A stretch of DNA of 5,408 nucleotides from an uncultured Nitrospira sp. (GTDB taxonomy: Bacteria; Nitrospirota; Nitrospiria; Nitrospirales; UBA8639), in contig CABVRQ010000101.1 in assembly GCA_902500695.1 (NCBI GenBank), positions 6,480 to 11,887 of the forward strand, given 5' to 3'. The notes beneath the pieces were generated by a model that worked only from the letters and a program-made list of their open reading frames with translations, did no database searches and had not been told where the DNA came from. Shown here piece after piece: positions 1-5,408 of the stretch. How positions within the stretch are numbered: the stretch's first letter is position 1; the number at the start of each line of letters is the position of its first letter. The position numbers were made by a program, and so were the translations under genes.

Positions 1-593
1 TAGTCGACATTGGCATCCACACAAAACCCGCAGGTATAGGGACACCCCATGCTGCCGATCATCGGCACGACTTTAAAAGACGTGGGCGCCTTGGCAATGG
101 TCGGCTCCACGAATTTCCAGCGTTCCTTCACTCCCGGCAACTCCGTCGGCTGGCGAGCCGCTGCGAGCTGGACCCCAAGAGGACGATGCTGCGCACAATC
201 CACCAGAATATCCTGAATCAGGGTTTTGTCGGTAAATCCTACAACATAATCAAAATACTTGGCCGCATCCTGCGGATAGCTCCGCGCATGAGGCCCGCCT
301 AACACCGTCACGGCTCCGCGAGATCGAAACATCTGACTAATCGCATAGGCGGTCAGCGCCGATCGGGTAAACGCGCCGATGAACACAATATCCGTCTCGT
401 CCAATAATTCCTGTTGAAGATCTTCGCGGCCGGTGTAGCACACAAACCGCACTTGATGGCCCAATTCCTCACACCACACCCCGACGACCTGCGGCATAAT
501 GCTCGCCAGATTTTGATTCATCACCCGGGCATAGAGGGAATTTGTGGGACCTTTGGTGACCAAGTCCAATATTGTCACCCGACGTGGGCGCAT
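1..593 (-). CDS. Radical-SAM protein with N-terminal B12-binding-like domain (partial, N-terminal 197 codons)
   Basis: The minus-strand frame is open from an ATG at 593 to the left edge, so the C-terminal part is missing. Residues about 5-140 look like the Rossmann-type cobalamin-binding-like domain found ahead of many radical-SAM enzymes, with alternating hydrophobic strands (DIVFIGAF at 68-75) and the typical LGGPHA motif at 98-103. No DxHxxG cobalamin-ligand motif is visible, so any B12 binding would be base-off/His-off, or absent. The radical-SAM signature CPYTCGFC (CxxxCxxC; Cys184, Cys188, Cys191) sits at the end of the visible part and should bind the 4Fe-4S cluster that cleaves S-adenosylmethionine. 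The start is supported by a perfect AGGAGG six bases upstream. The substrate is unknown; such proteins include methyltransferases, cyclases and many uncharacterised members. The gene is transcribed divergently from typA. The family call is firm and the specific function is open. Confidence 0.88.
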   Translation of the reverse strand, partial: MRPRRVTILDLVTKGPTNSLYARVMNQNLASIMPQVVGVWCEELGHQVRFVCYTGREDLQQELLDETDIVFIGAFTRSALTAYAISQMFRSRGAVTVLGGPHARSYPQDAAKYFDYVVGFTDKTLIQDILVDCAQHRPLGVQLAAARQPTELPGVKERWKFVEPTIAKAPTSFKVVPMIGSMGCPYTCGFCVDANVD

Positions 594-599
594 GCACAA

Positions 600-605
600 C
601 CTCCT
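600..605 (-). promoter_or_regulatory. Shine-Dalgarno site of the radical-SAM gene
   Basis: On the minus strand this reads AGGAGG, followed by six bases (TTGTGC) and then the ATG at 593. It is a full match to the anti-Shine-Dalgarno core at good spacing, and it fixes the start of the radical-SAM gene and suggests efficient translation. Confidence 0.85.
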
Positions 606-664
606 AAAATGGGATACCTGAAATTCTGGGTGGGGGGGAAAGCGGAGTCTCCTGAAGCTTCCCT

Positions 665-694
665 ACCGTAAAGGAAATTCTGTAATGAGGTCAA
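665..694 (-). promoter_or_regulatory. Possible promoter of the radical-SAM gene
   Basis: On the minus strand TTGACC (694-689, five of six matches to TTGACA) is followed after 18 bases by TACGGT (670-665, three of six matches to TATAAT). Transcription would start around 655-658, giving a leader of about 60 bases before the ATG at 593. The -10 element is poor, so this is only a candidate, chosen for its position and its good -35 box. Confidence 0.3.
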
Positions 695-773
695 GGAAAA
701 CCAGTTGCATTAGGACCGATCTTCCTGTACGGTTTTGTAAGAATCGACCGTCTCGCAGGATCCAAGCCATTCT

Positions 774-820
774 CCGGCTGTTCTGGCCGGTGCCGTAGCC
801 CAAACCTCCTCAGACCGGCC
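774..820 (+). promoter_or_regulatory. Overlapping alternative hairpins in the putative typA leader
   Basis: Segment A (CCGGC, 774-778) can pair with GCCGG (786-790) across a seven-base loop. The same second segment, extended as GGCCGGT (785-791), can instead pair perfectly over seven bases with ACCGGCC (814-820) across a 22-base loop. The two structures exclude each other, the general layout of an attenuator or conformational switch. No run of T follows, so this is not a standard transcription attenuator, and the complementarity could be chance in a GC-rich patch. It would lie in the typA mRNA leader only if transcription starts upstream of 774. Confidence 0.25.
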
Positions 821-896
821 TCGATACGCAACCTCAGCATAGAACAATGTCGTTCGTGCTGCGTCTGGCTGTGCCCCAACAAAGGAACCGACTGTC

Positions 897-2735
897 ATGC
901 CGAATCAAAAACGCCGAAAAGACCTTCGTAACGTCGCCATTATTGCTCACGTCGATCATGGCAAAACAACTTTAGTGGACGCCCTGCTGAGGCAAACCGG
1001 CGCGCATATCTTCAAAGAAGGCGAAGCCGTCATTATGGATTCGAATCCATTGGAGAAAGAACGTGGGATTACTATTTTTTCGAAAAATGCGTCCCTCCTC
1101 TTTAAAGATACCCGCATCAATCTCGTTGATACGCCCGGCCATGCCGACTTTGGTAGTGAGGTCGAGCGAATTCTGCGAATGGTGGACGGCGTGCTCTTGC
1201 TCGTGGACGCCTTTGATGGCCCGATGCCCCAAACCAAATTCGTTCTAAAAAAATCATTGGAACTGCATCTCAAACCCATCGTGGTGATCAACAAAATCGA
1301 TCGGCCCAGCGCCAGGCCTGAAGAAATCGTGAATCAGACCTTTGATTTGTTTTGTGAACTCAACGCGACCGACGAACAATTAGATTTCCCCATTGTCTAC
1401 GCCTCCGGCAAAGAAGGCATCTCCACACTGGATCTGAATGATCCTGCCGTCGACATGAAGCCCTTATTGGACACCATCATCCATCGGGTCTTGCCGCCAG
1501 TGGCTGATCCTGAGCAACCATTTCAAATGCTGGTGACCATGTTGGAATATGACTCCTATATCGGTCGTGTGGCTGTGGGACGGATTGTCCATGGCATGAT
1601 TGAAGTGGGCAATCAGATCGTCGCTGTCAAACGGGATGGCACCATTTCCCGAGGCAAGGTCACCAAGCTCCTGGCCTATCAGGGTCTCACCCGGGTCGAA
1701 ACCAATTCCGCCCAAGCCGGGGACATTATTTCCCTGGCCGGGCATCAAGATGTTCGGGTAGGAGAAACCTTAGCATCTCCTCAAAACCCGACTGCCTTGC
1801 CGACCGTCAACGTTGATGAACCGACGATTTCCATGAACTTCTCTCATAACACCAGCCCCTTGGCCGGAAAAGACGGGGGGCGCTTCCTCACGTCGCGACA
1901 CATTCGGGAGCGCCTGGCTCACGAAGCCATGATGAATGTGGGAATTAAAGTGGAGGAGGCCGACGGTGGCGAGCGATTTACCGTCTCGGGTCGAGGCGAA
2001 CTCCATTTGTCCATTTTAATCGAAACCATGCGTCGTGAAGGGTTTGAATTAGAAGTATCCCCCCCCAAAGTCATTTACAAAGAGATGGACGGTGAAACTC
2101 TGGAACCCGTGGAACTCGTGGTCATTGAGGTCGACCCCGGTTATCAGGGTGCGGTCATCGAAGCGCTCGGCAGCCGGAAAGCCGACATGAAAGATCTGCG
2201 GATCAGCGCCGTCGGCACCGTCCGCATGGAATTCCACATTGCCTCGCGTGCCCTTTTAGGATTTCGCGGTGAATTATTGAGGATGACCAGAGGAAGCGGA
2301 GTCATGTCACAAATTTTCTATGAATACCAGCCCTTTAAGGGAGAGATTCCTCATCGTTCGACTGGAGTGCTCATTGCTCATGGTCCTGGACAAGCCGTGG
2401 CCTATGGACTCTGGGGTCTTCAAGACCGTGGAGAAATTTTCCTCCATCCTGGAGTCGATATTTACGAGGGCATGCTGGTTGGGGTCAACAACAAAGGCAA
2501 CGACCTTGTCGTGAATGCCCTTCGCGAGAAAAAACTCACCAATATTCGAGCGTCTGGAACCGATGAAGCCATTCACCTCATTCCGCCACGGGAAATGACC
2601 CTGGAATTCGCGTTGGAATTCATCGAAGATGATGAACTGGTCGAAGTGACTCCCAAAAATGTGCGCCTTCGAAAACGCTACCTCACCGACAACGAACGCC
2701 GGTCGGCTCGCAACATGTCCAAGAAGGCTCAATGA
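897..2735 (+). CDS. typA: Ribosome-associated GTPase TypA/BipA
   Basis: This is a complete 612-residue translational GTPase, close to the usual length of about 600-615. GTP-binding motifs are in order: P-loop AHVDHGKT (17-24), switch I ERGITI (55-60), DTPGHADF (78-85), NKID (132-135) and a G5-like SGKEG (170-174). An EF-Tu-like beta-barrel domain follows from about 205 to 300, then EF-G domain III-like and V-like regions. The BipA-specific C-terminal domain ends with EFIEDDELVEVTPKNVRLRK (around 576-595), which separates it from LepA and EF-G. In known bacteria TypA binds the ribosome at the elongation-factor site and supports large-subunit assembly, particularly under cold or other stress. 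The start at 897 leaves the usual short basic leader before the P-loop, with AAAGGAA about ten bases upstream. The gene diverges from the radical-SAM gene and lies 442 bases ahead of the DapF homologue. No frameshift or lost motif is visible. Confidence 0.97.
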   Translation: MPNQKRRKDLRNVAIIAHVDHGKTTLVDALLRQTGAHIFKEGEAVIMDSNPLEKERGITIFSKNASLLFKDTRINLVDTPGHADFGSEVERILRMVDGVLLLVDAFDGPMPQTKFVLKKSLELHLKPIVVINKIDRPSARPEEIVNQTFDLFCELNATDEQLDFPIVYASGKEGISTLDLNDPAVDMKPLLDTIIHRVLPPVADPEQPFQMLVTMLEYDSYIGRVAVGRIVHGMIEVGNQIVAVKRDGTISRGKVTKLLAYQGLTRVETNSAQAGDIISLAGHQDVRVGETLASPQNPTALPTVNVDEPTISMNFSHNTSPLAGKDGGRFLTSRHIRERLAHEAMMNVGIKVEEADGGERFTVSGRGELHLSILIETMRREGFELEVSPPKVIYKEMDGETLEPVELVVIEVDPGYQGAVIEALGSRKADMKDLRISAVGTVRMEFHIASRALLGFRGELLRMTRGSGVMSQIFYEYQPFKGEIPHRSTGVLIAHGPGQAVAYGLWGLQDRGEIFLHPGVDIYEGMLVGVNNKGNDLVVNALREKKLTNIRASGTDEAIHLIPPREMTLEFALEFIEDDELVEVTPKNVRLRKRYLTDNERRSARNMSKKAQ

Positions 2736-2764
2736 GCTCCGTCTTTTTCTCATTATTGATCTGA

Positions 2765-2808
2765 CATGTTGGCCTCGCCCTCATTAAACCGTGGCGGCGA
2801 GGCCCATG
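2765..2808 (+). terminator. Hairpin downstream of typA, possible terminator
   Basis: GGCCTCGCC (2771-2779) and GGCGAGGCC (2796-2804) form a perfect nine-base-pair stem with a 16-base loop. It can be extended by CATG (2765-2768) pairing with CATG (2805-2808), with two unpaired T on the left side. It begins 30 bases after the typA stop codon, where a 3'-end structure is expected. It lacks a clear T-run (CCCTTCTCTCC follows), so it may terminate poorly, act with Rho, or mainly protect the mRNA end. Confidence 0.4.
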
Positions 2809-3065
2809 GCCCTTCTCTCCGATTTAACCCGCAAAGCTTGGGAACAAATGGACTGTTCGACTTGCTCGGATAACCATTGAACAGACCTTATGCAAGACAC
2901 CTTACCCTGGAGGTCTTTCTCCAGAGTCCTTCCAGTAAAGGCTTGCGCGAACTTCTGTTGCACTCCCTATCATCAAGGAAGACCGGCTCATCTTCTTTTC
3001 AGGCGCATGATTGCCTTATTCGCTATAAGATTTTGCATTCTTAGGCGTTTTCTCCCCTTAAGTAC

Positions 3066-3094
3066 TTTCCTCTTTCATCATTTTTACGTATAAT
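3066..3094 (+). promoter_or_regulatory. Probable promoter of the DapF-like gene
   Basis: A perfect sigma-70 -10 box TATAAT lies at 3089-3094, with a weak -35 TTTCCT (3066-3071, three of six matches) 17 bases upstream in a T-rich tract. Transcription would begin near 3101, leaving a leader of about 77 bases before the ATG at 3178. The weak -35 box means the element could need an activator, or could be a chance match, but its position in front of the gene favours it. Confidence 0.5.
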
Positions 3095-3177
3095 TCAGGC
3101 CCACCGTCCAGCCGGGAAAAAGCCTTCCTTGGTAAGGCCTAGCACCCGAGAGCAGTCCATCCCATTGTGGAGCAGGC

Positions 3178-4047
3178 ATGAACAACATTTTTTTCAAGGG
3201 ACATGGCTTGGGGAATGACTATATTGCCCTCGACCCGGCCAAAATGTCTTTTAAATTAACACCGCGAACCATCAGGGCTCTCTGCGATCGGCATTGGGGG
3301 GTGGGAAGTGACGGCATTCTCGCGCTCGGACCATCAAAAAAAGCCGACTTTGGTCTACGCATTTATAACCCTGACGGGAGTGAAGCGGAAAAGTCCGGTA
3401 ATGGACTACGAATTTTCGGCTGCTACCTGTACCACACCAAGCAGACGAGGAAAAAACACTTTACCGTCGAGACCAAGGGCGGTTTGGTTGAAATCCATTT
3501 GGAACTCAATGGTCATGGGTACGTGAATGGGGCCACCGTTGACATGGGACGAGCCTCGTTTCAACCCATTTCTCTCCCCTGCACCTTACGGGTGCCGGAA
3601 TTGATTCAACAGCCGGTGAAGGCCGCAGGCCAGTCTCTCCGGTTTACCGGGGTCAGCGTTGGAAACCCGCATTGCGTGGTGTATAAGAAACAGGAAGAAC
3701 AATGGACACGCCAGGATCTTCTGGAAATCGGCCCTGAACTGGAAAACCATATTATTTTCCCGAAACGAACCAATGTCCAACTGGCCGTTCCCTCCGGACC
3801 TCGGGCCATTTCTATCTTGATTTGGGAACGGGGTGCGGGAGAAACACAAGCCTCGGGATCCTCTGCCTGTGCGGCTGCCTGTGCCGGAGTACGGTTGGGA
3901 TTAGTGAAAAGCCCTGTGCGTGTAAAAGCCCCTGGAGGAACATTGGATATTACGGTCGATCCCCAATACAACATTACCATGAAGGGACCCGTCACCGAGG
4001 TGGCCAGAGGGGAAATTAGTCAAGCTTTCATAGACGGCCTTCGCTGA
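3178..4047 (+). CDS. dapF: Diaminopimelate epimerase (DapF) family protein with Ser in place of both catalytic Cys
   Basis: This 289-residue protein covers both halves of the DapF fold and is slightly longer than the usual 270-280. DapF interconverts LL- and meso-diaminopimelate in the cytoplasm for lysine and peptidoglycan synthesis, using two cysteines. Conserved framework seen: GLGNDY (10-15), GSDG (43-46), NPDGSEAE (64-71), GNG (74-76), GNPHC (162-166), RTN (197-199) and ERGAGE (217-222). The cysteine of the canonical CGNG is Ser73, and that of the canonical CGTG is Ser226 (ASGSSAC, 225-231). Cys82 and Cys231 are not at catalytic positions. The start fits, with TGGAG at 3168-3172, five bases before the ATG, and KGHGLGND right after. 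A TATAAT box lies about 85 bases upstream. The fold assignment is firm. Ordinary epimerase activity is doubtful: it could use serines, act on another amino acid, or bind without epimerising. The symbol dapF reflects homology only. Confidence 0.9.
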   Translation: MNNIFFKGHGLGNDYIALDPAKMSFKLTPRTIRALCDRHWGVGSDGILALGPSKKADFGLRIYNPDGSEAEKSGNGLRIFGCYLYHTKQTRKKHFTVETKGGLVEIHLELNGHGYVNGATVDMGRASFQPISLPCTLRVPELIQQPVKAAGQSLRFTGVSVGNPHCVVYKKQEEQWTRQDLLEIGPELENHIIFPKRTNVQLAVPSGPRAISILIWERGAGETQASGSSACAAACAGVRLGLVKSPVRVKAPGGTLDITVDPQYNITMKGPVTEVARGEISQAFIDGLR

Positions 4048-4283
4048 ATAAAATGTTATCCATGCCCCACTCGTAGGCCAGTCCTCTGAGTTACCTTCTG
4101 CCCCGTTTGGATTAACTCTCAAGCCCTCGAAAATATATCAGCCTAATCTCCAGGCCATACGCGATTAGCGAGTCCCGACATATAATTGGTCTCAGAGTCA
4201 GGCATTTATCGGGTGCTCTATTCACGAACCGAGTCCAAACCCGAATGGATACGAGAACGGTGTTGACAGATACCGGGTTAGGT

Positions 4284-5408
4284 TCATGCACCCGCTAACT
4301 CGTGGGGAATGGGAACTTCAGGCATTCTTTGGTAGCTAAATTTCTTTTTTAGGGATAAGATCGGCTGTTCCATCACATGCCAGGAAACCATTGCGATAAA
4401 AACAGAAATCGTCGAATACAAGATGAACTGAACCCATTCTGATGCTGGAACTTCCACCCCCGTTCTCTCTGCAATGGTGAGTGCTATCTTTGGCACGAAC
4501 CAATGGTACACATACAGGCCGTAGCTAATCTTCCCCAGGTACTGCAGAAACGACATATCTAGAACCCAACCAAGAAGGCCACGAAACCCTATTGCGGCAT
4601 TGCCAATGACCCACATGAAGACTAGACCAGCCCCCAATTCTCCAAGGATAAATTCTACAGTGGATGGGAAACCTGCAAGTTTTGCCGTAAGGACCACGAA
4701 CAGCGCAGTTAGGCCTGTGAGAAAGAACATCCAGAGATTTCGAACATATCGACCACACACGAGGCTTCTTTGAGCGTAAAGGATAGCTAAGACTCCACCT
4801 GCCCCTAACGTATCGAGATGACTTGGAGTAAGCATGCTAGCTTGAAAGTGCGTTAAATCAACACCGATAAACACCAGACGAGATCCCACTCCCAGAACCA
4901 TCGTGAGGATCATGGTCGACAACAACAATTTATCGGGAATAAAAAAGATGAATAGCGGCCAAAGCAAATAGAACTGTTCTTCAACGGCCAGTGTCCATAA
5001 GTGCGGTCCAAAACTGAAATCCCCAAGAATCGCAAAGTGAATATTCTGTACATAGAGAATGAACCACCAAACGTATTGTCTTAATTCCTCTGAAAAAATT
5101 AATCCTACGGTTAAGGAAACATAGAAAACCGGAAATAAGCGAAGAACTCGACGCATGTAAAAATGCCACGCAGTTGTCGCTATAGTGATGCTACCTGATC
5201 GAATCCCGCCACGTGCGTTCAATAGAATCCCCGTTATCAGAAATCCGCTTAGCACAAAAAATAATCGTACACCCAGATCGCCGAGTGGGACTGTCGATAC
5301 TAAAAGGTGACCTTGAGGGAAAAAATGTTGTACGAATACGCCAAATGCAGCCAGCGCGCGCAAGCTATCAAGTTGCGGCAAATAAGGCAGTGAGCTGTTA
5401 ATTATTCT
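4284..5408 (-). CDS. Acyltransferase 3 family membrane protein (OafA-like), 5' end probably beyond the window
   Basis: The minus-strand frame runs from the right edge to a TGA at 4284-4286. The first usable start inside is a TTG at 5381 (365 residues) with no Shine-Dalgarno before it. The frame stays open for nine more codons (RIINSSLPY) to the edge, so the start is probably outside. Numbered from the TTG, family features are LDSLRALAA (4-12) with His19, the likely catalytic histidine, in the first membrane helix; LFFVLSGFLI (40-49); RRVLRLFP (77-84); LWTLAVEEQFYLLWP (128-142); HLDTLGAGG (188-196); ISYGLYVYH (285-293); and MEQP (337-340). About ten hydrophobic segments place it in the inner membrane. 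No SGNH domain follows. Relatives transfer O-acetyl or other acyl groups to O-antigen, exopolysaccharide, peptidoglycan, lipids or antibiotics; the substrate here is unknown. Stretches are more AT-rich than typA or dapF, which hints at lateral acquisition. Confidence 0.92.
   Translation of the reverse strand, partial: RIINSSLPYLPQLDSLRALAAFGVFVQHFFPQGHLLVSTVPLGDLGVRLFFVLSGFLITGILLNARGGIRSGSITIATTAWHFYMRRVLRLFPVFYVSLTVGLIFSEELRQYVWWFILYVQNIHFAILGDFSFGPHLWTLAVEEQFYLLWPLFIFFIPDKLLLSTMILTMVLGVGSRLVFIGVDLTHFQASMLTPSHLDTLGAGGVLAILYAQRSLVCGRYVRNLWMFFLTGLTALFVVLTAKLAGFPSTVEFILGELGAGLVFMWVIGNAAIGFRGLLGWVLDMSFLQYLGKISYGLYVYHWFVPKIALTIAERTGVEVPASEWVQFILYSTISVFIAMVSWHVMEQPILSLKKKFSYQRMPEVPIPHELAGA

Larger units (their letters stand above)
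594..896. other. Divergent intergenic region between radical-SAM gene and typA
   Basis: These 303 bases separate two divergently transcribed genes. Short open frames exist but lack ribosome-binding sites and recognisable protein character. The left end holds the AGGAGG and a possible promoter for the minus-strand gene. For typA no convincing sigma-70 promoter is visible; TTGCAT (705-710), 17 bases, then TACGGT (728-733) is the best pair and is weak. The right half holds two overlapping hairpins, described separately, and a modest AAAGGAA Shine-Dalgarno stretch at 881-887, about ten bases before the typA ATG. Confidence 0.6.
2736..3177. other. Intergenic region between typA and the DapF-like gene
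   Basis: These 442 bases show no convincing gene. A 67-codon frame at 2890-3093 has no ribosome-binding site and no protein-like pattern. The segment holds the strong hairpin behind typA, a perfect six-base-pair inverted repeat (CTGGAG 2907-2912, CTCCAG 2919-2924, six-base loop, no T-run), and a T-rich stretch before a TATAAT box at 3089-3094. The spacing, hairpin and promoter element suggest that typA and the DapF homologue are separate transcription units. Confidence 0.55.

Noticed and set aside
414..671. An 85-codon plus-strand frame over the start of the radical-SAM gene
   Set aside because: It is antisense to a gene with clear domain motifs and a perfect ribosome-binding site, and it has no recognisable features of its own.
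2726..2747. A possible intrinsic terminator at the typA stop codon (GCTC-AAT-GAGC followed by T-run)
   Set aside because: The stem is only four to five base pairs with a three-base loop, and a few bases separate it from the five-T run, too weak to call.
2307..2753. A 148-codon open frame on the minus strand antisense to typA
   Set aside because: It lies entirely opposite the well-supported typA coding sequence, has no ribosome-binding site or recognisable domain, and is the usual antisense shadow of a codon-biased gene.
2890..3093. A 67-codon plus-strand frame in the typA-dapF gap
   Set aside because: No Shine-Dalgarno sequence precedes the ATG, the product is an unpatterned Arg/Phe/Cys-rich stretch, and it overlaps the probable dapF promoter.
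3606..3995. A 129-codon minus-strand frame antisense to the DapF homologue
   Set aside because: The plus-strand frame carries conserved DapF motifs across the same bases, and the antisense product has no recognisable features.
4181..4186. A TATAAT match on the plus strand in the dapF-acyltransferase spacer
   Set aside because: No acceptable -35 box lies upstream and no plus-strand gene follows, so it is most likely a chance match in an AT-rich patch.
4048..4283. Possible tRNA-like or attachment-site sequence in the convergent spacer (GGTTCG and repeated GAGTC words)
   Set aside because: No acceptor stem, anticodon arm or matching partner repeat could be found, and the repeated words are only five bases long.

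Overview
The window carries four protein-coding genes, two of them cut by the window edges. No tRNA or rRNA gene, CRISPR array, insertion sequence or phage gene was recognised. Base composition is moderate in GC for most of the length and visibly more AT-rich in parts of the last gene. Bacterial-type Shine-Dalgarno sites, a BipA-type translational GTPase and a DapF-family protein indicate a bacterium, and the DapF family would normally point to diaminopimelate-type peptidoglycan. From memory of family sequences, the radical-SAM and DapF-like proteins resemble those of the Nitrospirota (Nitrospira group). That placement is a low-confidence impression and was not computed.

Layout. Positions 1-593 (minus strand) hold the N-terminal 197 codons of a radical-SAM protein of the B12-binding-like class, with a perfect AGGAGG ribosome-binding site. 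A divergent intergenic region follows (594-896) and has two mutually exclusive hairpins in the likely typA leader. typA/bipA is complete at 897-2735 on the plus strand. A 442-base gap (2736-3177) holds a hairpin behind typA and a TATAAT promoter element in front of the next gene. That gene, at 3178-4047 on the plus strand, is a full-length diaminopimelate-epimerase-fold protein. A 236-base convergent spacer follows. From 4284 to the right edge, on the minus strand, lies an acyltransferase-3 (OafA-like) membrane protein whose true start probably lies outside the window.

Functional reading. The genes do not form an obvious operon. The radical-SAM gene diverges from typA, dapF has its own likely promoter, and the acyltransferase converges on dapF. 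typA is a conserved ribosome-assembly and stress GTPase. The acyltransferase probably modifies a surface polysaccharide or lipid and may be an accessory, laterally acquired gene.

The most notable observation is in the DapF homologue. Both positions that carry the catalytic cysteines in classical DapF are serine (Ser73 and Ser226), while the rest of the active-site framework is kept. It may therefore not be an ordinary diaminopimelate epimerase. No multi-gene novel system could be identified here.
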